DNA of 64,000 nt, from NCBI RefSeq assembly GCF_016862635.1, contig NZ_BONI01000027.1, forward strand, positions 1 through 64,000, in the 5' to 3' direction. Below, in pieces: positions 7,713 to 14,867 of the stretch. Origin of the DNA: Catellatospora coxensis (GTDB lineage: Bacteria; Actinomycetota; Actinomycetes; Mycobacteriales; Micromonosporaceae). The notes beneath the pieces were generated by a model. The model saw only the letters and a list, made by a program, of their open reading frames with translations, was not told the origin of the DNA and ran no database searches. Every line of letters starts with the position of its first letter. Positions within the stretch are counted from its first letter, which is position 1. The position numbers and the translations under genes are program-made.

Positions 7713-7718
7713 TAAACT
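7713..7718 (+). promoter_or_regulatory. -10 box TAAACT (leaderless)
   Basis: TAAACT ends 6 bases before ATG 7725 of the GPP34 gene. GGTCAA at 7701-7706 sits too close to be a standard -35. Confidence 0.45.
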
Positions 7719-7724
7719 CGGCGT

Positions 7725-8399
7725 ATGGAGCTCTCGCTGGCCGAACAGCTGGTCCTGCTCAGTTATGACGACGCGACCGGCAGGCCGCTGGTGCCCATCA
7801 ACCACCTCGACTGCGGCATCGAGGGCGCGGTCCTGCTCAGCCTGGCCAACGCCGGCCGGATCGCGATCCACCACGGGCACGTGCAGGTCGCCGACCATAC
7901 GCCCACCGGCGACCCGTCACAGGACGCCGCGCTCGTGGAGATCGGCGAGGACGTCAAGGGCCACGCGCCCGACTGGTGGATCTACCACCTGGCCTCCCCG
8001 CACCACCGCCAGCGGCTGCTGGACAACCTCGTCGACAAGGGCGTGCTGCGGCGCGAGGACCACCGGGTGATGGGTGTGTTCCACCGGCCGCGTTATCCCC
8101 TGGCCGACCAGGCGGTCAAGAAGGAGCTGGTGGACCGGGTCCGCAACGTGGTCAACCGGATCGCCGAGCCCGACCGCGACTCGGTCAGCCTGCTCGCGCT
8201 GAGCCACACCATGATGCTGGACCGGCACTACTTCCCCGAGGTCAATCACGACGACATGCGCCACCGCGTCATGGAGCTGGCCGAGGGCGAGTGGGCCGCG
8301 CCGGCCGTCGGCAAGGTCATCTACGCCATGAACATGGCCGTCATGGCCGCGATCACCGGCGGCATCGCGTCGTCGTCCACCGCCGCCGTCTCCGGCTGA
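7725..8399 (+). CDS. GPP34 family phosphoprotein
   Basis: 224 residues. Bacterial homologue of the Golgi phosphoprotein GPP34/GOLPH3, a peripheral-membrane, phosphoinositide-binding fold that is frequent and of unknown role in actinomycetes. The family hallmarks are the N-terminal LAEQLVLLSYDDATGRP, GIEGAVLLSLANAGRI, and a C-terminal amphipathic helix followed by a Ser/Ala-rich tail. No transmembrane segment or signal peptide. The neighbour is convergent and ends 16 bases away. ATG 7725 follows a good -10 box. Confidence 0.85.
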   Translation: MELSLAEQLVLLSYDDATGRPLVPINHLDCGIEGAVLLSLANAGRIAIHHGHVQVADHTPTGDPSQDAALVEIGEDVKGHAPDWWIYHLASPHHRQRLLDNLVDKGVLRREDHRVMGVFHRPRYPLADQAVKKELVDRVRNVVNRIAEPDRDSVSLLALSHTMMLDRHYFPEVNHDDMRHRVMELAEGEWAAPAVGKVIYAMNMAVMAAITGGIASSSTAAVSG

Positions 8400-8415
8400 G
8401 CTGCGCGTCCGGCGG

Positions 8416-9507
8416 TCAGCGCCGGTCGAGGCGGGTGCGGAAGAAGTCGCGGACGTCGGCGGCGAGCAGGTCCGGGACCTCCATCGCGGCGAAGTGGCCG
8501 CCGCGGTCGAACTCCGACCAGTGCCTGATGTCGTACAGCCGCTCGGCCAGCGGCCGTACCGACTGCGTGATGTCGTGGGCGAACACGGCCACGCCGACCG
8601 GCGCCCGGCACGGCAGGGCCTGGCCGCGGGCGGCGTCGTGGTGCAGCCGCGCCGCCGACGCCGCGGTGGCGGTCAGCCAGTACAGGGAGACGTCGGTGAG
8701 GATGCGCTCGTCGCTGACCGGTGAGCGGGGGTCGGTCCACTGCGCGAACCGCTCGGCGATCCAGACCAGCTGCCCGACCGGGGAGTCGGTCAGCGCGTAG
8801 CCGATGGTCTGCGGGGTGAGCGCCTGCAGCGCCTGGTACGGCGGGCGGTTGGCCATCAGGTGCCGGACCTTGTCGAGCCGGGCCTGGTCCGCCTCGGACA
8901 GGTCGAGGCGGGCGTCGGGGTCCGGGCGGGTCGGCAGGTAGTTGACGTGTACCCCGACGACCTGCTCGGGTGCGACCGCGCCCAGCGCCAGGGAGATGCC
9001 CGCGCCGAAGTCGCCGCCCTGGGCGCCGTAGCGCTGGTAGCCGAGACGGTTCATGAGTTCGGCCCAGGCTCGGGCGATCCGGGCGAGGTCCCAGCCGCGG
9101 TCCCGGGTCGGGCCGGAGAAGCCGTAGCCGGGGATGGACGGGATCACCAGGTGGAAGTCGCGGGACAGCGGCTCGATCACGTCCAGGAACTCCAGGAACG
9201 AGCCGGGCCAGCCGTGGGTGAGGATCAGCGCGAGCGCGTCCGGCTTGGCCGAGCGCACGTGTACGAAGTGGATGTTCTGGCCGTCGATCTCGGTGGTGTG
9301 GTGCGGGAGCTTGTTGAGTGCGGCCTCGTGGGCGCGCCAGTCGTAGCCGGTGCGCCAGTGTTCGGCCAGCTGCTGGAGTCGGGCGAGCGGGAAGCCGTAG
9401 TCCCATCCGGCGTCGGCGACCTCGTCGGGCCAGCGGGTGCGGGCGAGCCGGTCGGTCAGGTCGTCGAGGTCGGCCTGCGGGATGTCGATGCGGAACGGCT
9501 TGATCAT
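8416..9507 (-). CDS. Epoxide hydrolase (EHN-domain alpha/beta hydrolase)
   Basis: 363 residues. Microsomal-type epoxide hydrolase that opens epoxides to diols through an alkyl-enzyme intermediate. The N-terminal EHN cap ([25 protein letters not shown]) is complete. The oxyanion HGWPG motif lies near residue 130, followed by IPGYGFSGP and the nucleophile strand [10 protein letters not shown] with the catalytic Asp. The C-terminal catalytic His lies in [13 protein letters not shown] precedes the start ATG. It is divergent from a MarR gene 94 bases away, with paired operator-like sites between them, so it is probably its target. Confidence 0.9.
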   Translation of the reverse strand: MIKPFRIDIPQADLDDLTDRLARTRWPDEVADAGWDYGFPLARLQQLAEHWRTGYDWRAHEAALNKLPHHTTEIDGQNIHFVHVRSAKPDALALILTHGWPGSFLEFLDVIEPLSRDFHLVIPSIPGYGFSGPTRDRGWDLARIARAWAELMNRLGYQRYGAQGGDFGAGISLALGAVAPEQVVGVHVNYLPTRPDPDARLDLSEADQARLDKVRHLMANRPPYQALQALTPQTIGYALTDSPVGQLVWIAERFAQWTDPRSPVSDERILTDVSLYWLTATAASAARLHHDAARGQALPCRAPVGVAVFAHDITQSVRPLAERLYDIRHWSEFDRGGHFAAMEVPDLLAADVRDFFRTRLDRR

Positions 9508-9528
9508 GGTCGGGCTCCTGAGGTCGAT

Positions 9529-9545
9529 CGTTGGTGCGCCTAACG
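9529..9545. promoter_or_regulatory. MarR operator-like site A
   Basis: CGTTGGTGCGCCTAACG. It pairs as an inverted copy (15 of 17 bases) with site B at 9567-9583, and CCTAACGTTAGG at 9539-9550 is itself a perfect 12-bp palindrome. It lies between the divergent epoxide hydrolase and MarR genes, closer to the hydrolase. Confidence 0.55.
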
Positions 9546-9566
9546 TTAGGTGGCCAAACGACTTTT

Positions 9567-9583
9567 CGTTAGGGGTACCAACG
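9567..9583. promoter_or_regulatory. MarR operator-like site B
   Basis: CGTTAGGGGTACCAACG, the inverted near-copy of site A. It lies immediately upstream of the TAGGGT -10 box of the MarR gene, where bound protein would block that promoter, so autoregulation is likely. Confidence 0.55.
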
Positions 9584-9589
9584 ATTTGT

Positions 9590-9595
9590 TAGGGT
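9590..9595 (+). promoter_or_regulatory. -10 box TAGGGT of the MarR gene
   Basis: Ends 6 bases before ATG 9602, giving a leaderless transcript. Site B covers the spacer region. Confidence 0.45.
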
Positions 9596-9601
9596 GATCA
9601 C

Positions 9602-10048
9602 ATGGACACCACCGAGCCCACCCGGCTGACCGGCCTGCCCAGCTGGCTGCTCACGCAGACCGCCGCCCACGCCGGACGCCTGGTCAGCGAAGGGCTGGCC
9701 GGTGTCGAGGCCCGCGGCTACCACTACCGGGTGCTGGCCACCCTCGACGAGTACGGCCCCGCCAGCCAGGCCGACCTCGGCCGGCGCAGCGGCATCCACC
9801 TGTCCGACCTGGTCGCCGCCATCAACGAGCTGGCCGCCCGGGGGTATGTGCAGCGCTCCCCCGACCCCGACGACCGGCGCCGCAACGTCGTCACCGTCAC
9901 CGACGCCGGACGCCGGCAACTGGCCGCGCTCGACGAGCAGCTCGCCGCCGTACAGCAGCGGCTGCTCACACCGCTGGACGGCGAGGAGCGCGCACAACTG
10001 GCCGCGCTGCTGACCAAGCTGCTCGCGTACCACCGCCTGTCATCCTGA
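9602..10048 (+). CDS. MarR family transcriptional regulator
   Basis: 148-residue winged-helix regulator. The SQADLGRRSGIHLSDLVAAINEL helix-turn-helix and the wing with DPDDRRRNVVTVTDAGRRQL are textbook MarR. It probably binds the two inverted 17-bp sites in the 94-bp region it shares with the epoxide hydrolase, repressing both until a phenolic or epoxide-like ligand binds. The ligand is not predictable. ATG 9602 follows TAGGGT by 6 bases. Confidence 0.88.
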   Translation: MDTTEPTRLTGLPSWLLTQTAAHAGRLVSEGLAGVEARGYHYRVLATLDEYGPASQADLGRRSGIHLSDLVAAINELAARGYVQRSPDPDDRRRNVVTVTDAGRRQLAALDEQLAAVQQRLLTPLDGEERAQLAALLTKLLAYHRLSS

Positions 10049-10089
10049 TCACGATGCGCGCCGCCCCGCCGGCGGCCTACGGTACGACC

Positions 10090-11073
10090 GTGCATGGCAT
10101 CCCCCGCAGCGACGAGGCCCTCGCCCGGACCTATCACGACTTCGCGGTCAACGAGGCCGCCGGCCGCTCCCCGGCCTACGAGCGGCTGTGCCGCGCGGTG
10201 TCCGCCGACGCCGAGGTGCTCGCCCTGCTCGGCACGCTGCCGCTGGCCAAACGCCAGCCCAACCTGCTGCTCGGCGCGGTCCGCCTGCTCGGCGGCCCCG
10301 TCGATGACTACCCGGCCTTCCGGGGCTGGCTGCTCGAGCACTGGCCCGCGGCACGCGAGCAGATGCTCGCCCGGAGCACGCAGACCAACGAGGCCGCGCG
10401 GTGCGCGCTGCTGCTGCCCGTGCTCGCCGCGCTGCCGCAGCCGCTCGCGCTGCTGGAGGTCGGCGCGTCGGCGGGACTGTGCCTGTACCCGGACCGCTTC
10501 CGGTACCGCTACGGCGACCGCGACCCGATCGGCCCCGCCGGCGGGCCGCTGCTCGCATGCACCGTCGACGGCCCGACACCGGTCCCGGACCGGCTGCCGC
10601 ACGTCGTCTGGCGCGCCGGCATCGACCTGAACCCGCTCGACGTCACCGACCCCGCCGACGTGCGCTGGCTGGAAAGCCTGATCTGGCCCGAGCACCACGA
10701 CCGGCGCGAGCGCCTGACCGCCGCCGCGGCGATCGCCGCCGCCGACCCGCCGCTGCTGGTACGCGGCGACCTCAACGAGGCCCTGCCGCGACTCGCCGAG
10801 CAGGCCCCCGCCGCAGCGACCCTGGTCGTGTTCCACACCGCGGTGCTCGCCTACCTCGACGCGGCGGGCGTGGACCGGTTCACCGGACAGCTGACCGAGC
10901 TGACCCGGCGCAGGCCCGGCACGGTGTGGCTGAGCAACGAGGCGCCCCGGGTCGTCCCGCAGGTCGCCGACCGGCTGCCCCGCCCGGCCCCGCCCGGCCG
11001 GTTCGTCCTGGCCGTCGACGGCCGGCCGGTCGCCTTCACCATGCCGCACGGTCAGGGCGTCGACTGGCTCTGA
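10090..11073 (+). CDS. DUF2332 domain protein
   Basis: 327 residues, cytoplasmic. DUF2332 proteins are actinobacterial and uncharacterised; the fold resembles an S-adenosylmethionine methyltransferase. The LLEVGASAGLCLYPDRFRY stretch near residue 120 is the family signature and looks like a modified SAM-binding loop. I chose GTG 10090 because TACGGT (10078-10083) ends 6 bases before it. ATG 10054, six bases after the MarR stop, is also possible and would couple the two genes. Confidence 0.8.
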   Translation: MHGIPRSDEALARTYHDFAVNEAAGRSPAYERLCRAVSADAEVLALLGTLPLAKRQPNLLLGAVRLLGGPVDDYPAFRGWLLEHWPAAREQMLARSTQTNEAARCALLLPVLAALPQPLALLEVGASAGLCLYPDRFRYRYGDRDPIGPAGGPLLACTVDGPTPVPDRLPHVVWRAGIDLNPLDVTDPADVRWLESLIWPEHHDRRERLTAAAAIAAADPPLLVRGDLNEALPRLAEQAPAAATLVVFHTAVLAYLDAAGVDRFTGQLTELTRRRPGTVWLSNEAPRVVPQVADRLPRPAPPGRFVLAVDGRPVAFTMPHGQGVDWL

Positions 11074-11165
11074 CGTCCACGCGCGGGCCGTCGGACCATA
11101 CCGTCCAATCCCCAGATGACCAGCGGCCGTGCGGGTTCTACAGTGTTGCGGTCGAAGGGACAGCG

Positions 11166-11876
11166 ATGGCGCAGCAGAACGGCCGGTCGGCCACCGGGCA
11201 GGCCGCGGACAACACGCCGCTCGACGTCGCGGCCAGCTCGGTCGCCGGGCTGGGCCTGCTGGTCGGAGCGCTGGGCGCGGCCGGGCTGGTGCTCGTGCTG
11301 TGCACCAACTCGCTGGCCGGCGTCGGCCTGACCATGGTCAACATCGCGGTCCCGGCGATCGCGTTCGGGTACGCGCTGCTCGGCGCCGCCCCGCGCGGGT
11401 CGGCCCGGCCGCGCCGGATCGCCGCGATCACCCTGGCCGTGGTCATCGCGGCCGGAGCGACCGGGTTGAGCTGGGGCCTGTCCGGGGTGGCGATGCGCCA
11501 GTTCGCGCCCGCCGACCACATCGGCCGGTACGGCGAGCGGGCCCAGGTCGCCGTCATGGACGCCGACTGCCGCCACGGGACCATCTGGCGGCGCGGGCCC
11601 CGGGCCGACTTCTACTGCGAAGGGGCGACCTGGCGGGCCGCCGGGCGCGACGAACGCGGCCGGCTCACGCTGTTCTACCAGGAGCTGGAGCCGCGCTCGC
11701 AGAGCCGGCTGATCGACGCGTACGTGCTGGGCAACGAGGGTTACAGCGTGGAACGGGTCGGCGAGGTCGAGTCGTGGGCGTGGTGGGCCGGGCGGCCGCT
11801 GTGGCTGCTGCTGGGCCTGCCGGTGCTGGCGTTGGGTGTGCTGTCGCGCCGCAACCTGATGTCGCCGCGGCCCTGA
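11166..11876 (+). CDS. Membrane protein, function unknown
   Basis: 236 residues with four hydrophobic segments: two or three in the first 110 residues (GLGLLVGALGAAGLVLVLC, IAVPAIAFGYALLG, IAAITLAVVIAAGATGLSW) and one near the C-terminus (LWLLLGLPVLALGVL). Between them is an extracytoplasmic-like stretch of about 80 residues with two cysteines (DADCRHG and FYCEG) that could form a disulfide. AAGGGA precedes ATG 11166. The frame is open far upstream (to about 10401), but that part overlaps the DUF2332 gene and is Arg/Pro-rich. Confidence 0.65.
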   Translation: MAQQNGRSATGQAADNTPLDVAASSVAGLGLLVGALGAAGLVLVLCTNSLAGVGLTMVNIAVPAIAFGYALLGAAPRGSARPRRIAAITLAVVIAAGATGLSWGLSGVAMRQFAPADHIGRYGERAQVAVMDADCRHGTIWRRGPRADFYCEGATWRAAGRDERGRLTLFYQELEPRSQSRLIDAYVLGNEGYSVERVGEVESWAWWAGRPLWLLLGLPVLALGVLSRRNLMSPRP

Positions 11877-11918
11877 CCCGGGCGGGTCCCGTTTGACCGG
11901 CGCGCTACCGTGCGGGTC

Positions 11919-12755
11919 GTGACCCGACCCGTCTCCGCCCCGTACCGTGTCACGGCCACCGTCGTGGCGCTGCTCGGGCTGTCCGCCGCCGCGCCGTTCC
12001 TGTACCGGACCGGGCCCGTCGGGTACGCCGCGCTGCTGGTGCCCCTCGGGCTGCTGCTCGCGCTGGCCTGGCTGATCCGGCTCGGGCAGTGGATGCTCGC
12101 CGCCGGCGCGCCGCCGTGGCCGGCCCGGCTGACCCTGCACCTGGCGCAGAGCCCGCAGGCCCAGCAGCGCGGCCGGGCCGTCCGGGTCGCCGACGCGGTC
12201 GGCCGAACGTCCGACTTCGACGCCACCCCGGCCGGGTACGCCGTGTGGGCGGTGCTGCAGCGCGGCAGCGCCCCGCTGCTGAACCAGCGGGTCGTGTGGG
12301 AGCGGTGGCTGCGGGAGCTGACCGGGGAGCAGCGGGTGCTGGTACGCCGCCGCGCCGGCGTCGCCGTGCTCGACGTGGAGGGCCGCGGGCGGATCTGGCC
12401 GTCGAGCTTCACGCTGCGCCGCCGCCCGTGGGGGGTGGCGTTGACGCCGCTGGGCGGCACGTCGGCGGGCAACGACCTGTCGTGGTGGCGGCTGCTCACG
12501 GTCGTGGTGCTGGTGGTGGCGCTGCTCGCGGGCCCGGCGGTCGGGCGTGGGGATCACCTGGACGCGGTGTGGGCGGCGGTGTACGTCGTCGTGCTGGCGT
12601 TCGGGGTCGGGCAGTGGTTCGGGGTGATGCCGCCGGGGCGGCAGAGCGGGCAGAAGTCCGCCGGCAGCGCCCGGATCCCGGGGCCGCGCGCCGAGCCCGC
12701 CAAACCTCACCGCGGCGGCCGCTTCACGGGCACGTCGAAGACCCGCAAGCGTTAA
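11919..12755 (+). CDS. Membrane protein, function unknown
   Basis: 278 residues. Two N-terminal hydrophobic segments (about residues 10-55), a soluble middle domain with a PH-like feel (RVLVRRRAGVAVLDVEGRGRIWP), two C-terminal membrane segments and a basic tail. It may form a pair with the preceding membrane protein, as both are small and adjacent. I chose GTG 11919, 7 bases after TACCGT; GTG 11910 in the same frame is possible. A strong hairpin follows. Confidence 0.6.
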   Translation: MTRPVSAPYRVTATVVALLGLSAAAPFLYRTGPVGYAALLVPLGLLLALAWLIRLGQWMLAAGAPPWPARLTLHLAQSPQAQQRGRAVRVADAVGRTSDFDATPAGYAVWAVLQRGSAPLLNQRVVWERWLRELTGEQRVLVRRRAGVAVLDVEGRGRIWPSSFTLRRRPWGVALTPLGGTSAGNDLSWWRLLTVVVLVVALLAGPAVGRGDHLDAVWAAVYVVVLAFGVGQWFGVMPPGRQSGQKSAGSARIPGPRAEPAKPHRGGRFTGTSKTRKR

Positions 12756-12756
12756 G

Positions 12757-12798
12757 AAGGGCACCTTCTACATCGCATGGCGATGTGAAGGTGCCCTT
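12757..12798. terminator. Bidirectional hairpin terminator
   Basis: A 12-bp stem (AAGGGCACCTTC/GAAGGTGCCCTT) continues past one bulged T into a 7-bp stem (ACATCGC/GCGATGT) with a 3-base loop. It lies between the ends of two convergent genes. Flanking AAG and CCTTCC give a modest U-rich tract in one direction. Confidence 0.75.
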
Positions 12799-12836
12799 CC
12801 TTCCCTACCCCCACGGAGGGTTTGTGGCGATGGTGG

Positions 12837-13193
12837 TCAGGTGGTGGTGTTGCGGCGGCGGCGGCGTACGGGGCGGCCGCCTTCGTCGGCGATGAAGGTG
12901 CGGGTCAGGGCCATCGCGATGATGATGCCGATGACCGCGCAGACCACCTGGACCAGCAGCTCGGACCAGCTCCAGGTGAAGTGCCAGCCGGCCCAGTTCC
13001 AGTCCAGCCGGGCCGGCCACATGCTCTCCCAGCCCATCTGCCGCGACACCCAGGTGCCCAGCAGCGCGGCCAGTATTCCCACCACGAAGGTGGCGATCAC
13101 TCCGATGTTCTGGCGGCCGGGGAGAACCAGCCGGCCGAGGGTGCCGATCACGATTCCGATGAGGATTGCGCTCAGGATTCCGGTCGCCGTCAT
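12837..13193 (-). CDS. GlsB/YeaQ/YmgE-like stress membrane protein
   Basis: 118 residues. The N-terminus GILSAILIGIVIGTLGRLVLPG and the following hydrophobic helix are the transglycosylase-associated (GlsB/YeaQ/YmgE) signature. A third membrane helix near residue 85 and a very basic tail follow. The family normally has about 85 residues; here there is a Trp-rich insertion of about 30 residues (WESMWPARLDWNWAGW) between helices 2 and 3. The role is general stress or envelope homeostasis, by family only. Confidence 0.75.
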   Translation of the reverse strand: MTATGILSAILIGIVIGTLGRLVLPGRQNIGVIATFVVGILAALLGTWVSRQMGWESMWPARLDWNWAGWHFTWSWSELLVQVVCAVIGIIIAMALTRTFIADEGGRPVRRRRRNTTT

Positions 13194-13278
13194 GGCGCGG
13201 GTCTACCCGCTGCCGCACGGTTTAATCCTCGCCGCGATACCGGTTCCGGGACCGGCCCGGACCGTCGGGGCGCGACGG

Positions 13279-13713
13279 TCAGGACCAGGGCTTCTCTAGC
13301 TGGATGGTGGTGACCGAGCTGACGATCGCGGTGTAGCGCTCGGGATGGTCGGTGAGGATGTACGCGTCGGTGCGCACCGCGAGCATGGTCAGGTCGGAGT
13401 CGGCGAGTTCGTGCAGGCGGTCGTGGCCGGGGCGGGTGAGGTCCATGAACCGGCCGAGGCTGGGCCAGTCGGCGGTGGACTCGACCACCACGCAGTTGTC
13501 GTTGGTGCGCAGCACGTCGAGCAGGCGGGCGTCGGCGCCGCGGGCGAGGGCCTCGGCCAGGGACGCGGTGGTGACGGCGAACAGCTCGCCCTGCTCGTCG
13601 AACTCGCCGATGAGCTCGCCGACGGTCTCGTGGGCCCCGAACGCGCAGATCGCGGAGGGGTCGAGGATGAGGCGGATCGGCGGGATCTCGGTCTGGTGGT
13701 CGGGTTCGGTCAT
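13279..13713 (-). CDS. PIN-like domain protein, putative toxin
   Basis: 144 residues with a PIN-type nuclease layout. A first acidic strand LILDPSAICAF (Asp at about residue 17) is followed by the Glu-containing helix SLAEALARG, then the acidic DSDLTMLAV and ILTDHPERY, resembling the C-terminal acidic site and the final strand of VapC proteins. Its ATG overlaps the stop of the upstream RHH-like gene by 4 bases (ATGA), the usual antitoxin-then-toxin order. RNase activity is inferred, and the acidic residues fit the PIN pattern only loosely in spacing. Confidence 0.6.
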   Translation of the reverse strand: MTEPDHQTEIPPIRLILDPSAICAFGAHETVGELIGEFDEQGELFAVTTASLAEALARGADARLLDVLRTNDNCVVVESTADWPSLGRFMDLTRPGHDRLHELADSDLTMLAVRTDAYILTDHPERYTAIVSSVTTIQLEKPWS

Positions 13714-13991
13714 GCCGCCCAGCCCATGCGGCGGCGCAGCTCGTCACGCTCGGCGCTGCCGTGCTCGGCGCGCTGTGCGGCGGCGTCGAGCTGTTCGCGG
13801 GCCCACAGGCGGGCGCGGCGGCGGCGGTCGTCGGTCAGCGGCACGCCGTGGTGGCGCTGGTAGGCCTCGGCCTCCGCGTCCTGGGCGATCTTGCGCCGGA
13901 CCAGGCGGTTCACTTCGGCGGAGGCGTTCTCGTGCGTTTTGAGGTACGCGACGACGTCGTCGGCGAGGTAGAAGCTCTTGGTCTCACCCAT
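13710..13991 (-). CDS. Ribbon-helix-helix-like antitoxin candidate
   Basis: 93 residues. The N-terminal KSFYLADDVVAYLKTHENASAEVNRLVRRKI pattern (first 35 residues, shown here only by its key parts KSFYL, ENASAEVN and VRRKI) is that of a ribbon-helix-helix DNA-binding domain. The rest is a long charged helix likely to embrace the partner. It is translationally coupled to the PIN-like gene. On the minus strand TAGTCT ends 7 bases before this ATG. It is divergent from the RNA-repair operon, 90 bases apart, so it might control that promoter too. Confidence 0.6.
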   Translation of the reverse strand: MGETKSFYLADDVVAYLKTHENASAEVNRLVRRKIAQDAEAEAYQRHHGVPLTDDRRRRARLWAREQLDAAAQRAEHGSAERDELRRRMGWAA

Positions 13992-14081
13992 GTCCAATAG
14001 ACTACTGCGCTTTTTCTGATAGGGCCATCGGGTTGATAAAGCGTTCGCCCGGGCGGGTGCTGGGCGGCTACAACATACGGC

Positions 14082-14867
14082 GTGATCGTGAAGTATCCGC
14101 GTACGCCGCATCTGGCCGGATCGCGCCTGCAGCCCGGCGACGAGGACCTGGCCCAGGTGCCGTTCGCGCGTATCCGCGGCCGGCACGTGGTCGCCGAGGA
14201 GAAGCTCGACGGCGCGAACGCCGGGATCAGCTTCACCGCCGACGGGGTGCTGCGGCTGCAGTCGCGCGGGCACCACCTGTCCGGCGGGCCGCGCGAGCGG
14301 CAGTTCGCGGTGCTCAAGTCGTGGGCGGCGACGATCGCGCCGCTGCTGTGGGAGCGGCTGGGCGACCGGTACGTCTGCTACGGGGAGTGGATGTACGCCA
14401 AGCACACGGTCTTCTACGACGCGCTGCCGCACTACTTCTGCGAGTTCGACGTGCTGGACACGGCGACGGGCGAGTTCCTGGACACGCCGCGGCGGCGGGA
14501 GCTGCTGGACGGGCTGCCGGTGCGCAGCGTGCCGGTGCTGGCGGCGGGGCCGTTCGACCGGCTGGAGCAGCTGACGGGGCTGGTGGGGCCGTCGGTGTGC
14601 CGTACGCCCGGCTGGCGTGACGGTCTGGCGGCCGCGGCGGTGGAGGCCGGGGTCGATGCGGCGCGGGCGGCGGCCGAGAGCGACCGGGCCGACGAGATGG
14701 AGGGGCTGTACCTCAAGGTCGAGGAGGGCGGCCGGGTCGTGGAGCGCTACAAGTGGGTGCGGGCCAGTTTCCTGACCGCGGTGCTGGACTCCGGCTCGCA
14801 CTGGGCGGACCGGCCGATCGTGGCCAACCGGCTGGCCGACCCGGAGGTGCTGTATGCGGGCCTTTGA
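14082..14867 (+). CDS. RNA ligase (RNA_ligase/Rnl2-like fold)
   Basis: 261 residues. ATP-dependent RNA ligase that adenylates itself and seals 3'-OH/5'-phosphate nicks. Nucleotidyltransferase motifs in order: motif I KLDGAN with nucleophile Lys41; motif III CYGEWMYAKH; IIIa FCEFDVLD; IV EMEGLYLKVEE; V RYKWVRASF. No OB domain is visible, unlike Deinococcus DRB0094. The start is GTG 14082. Its end overlaps the HD-Pnk gene by 14 bases, so sealing and end-healing enzymes are co-expressed. Substrate (tRNA, mRNA) unknown. Confidence 0.88.
   Translation: MIVKYPRTPHLAGSRLQPGDEDLAQVPFARIRGRHVVAEEKLDGANAGISFTADGVLRLQSRGHHLSGGPRERQFAVLKSWAATIAPLLWERLGDRYVCYGEWMYAKHTVFYDALPHYFCEFDVLDTATGEFLDTPRRRELLDGLPVRSVPVLAAGPFDRLEQLTGLVGPSVCRTPGWRDGLAAAAVEAGVDAARAAAESDRADEMEGLYLKVEEGGRVVERYKWVRASFLTAVLDSGSHWADRPIVANRLADPEVLYAGL

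Noticed and set aside
10401-11165. N-terminal extension of the membrane protein at 11166
   Set aside because: Overlaps the DUF2332 gene and consists of Arg/Ala/Pro runs; AAGGGA and ATG 11166 give the true start.
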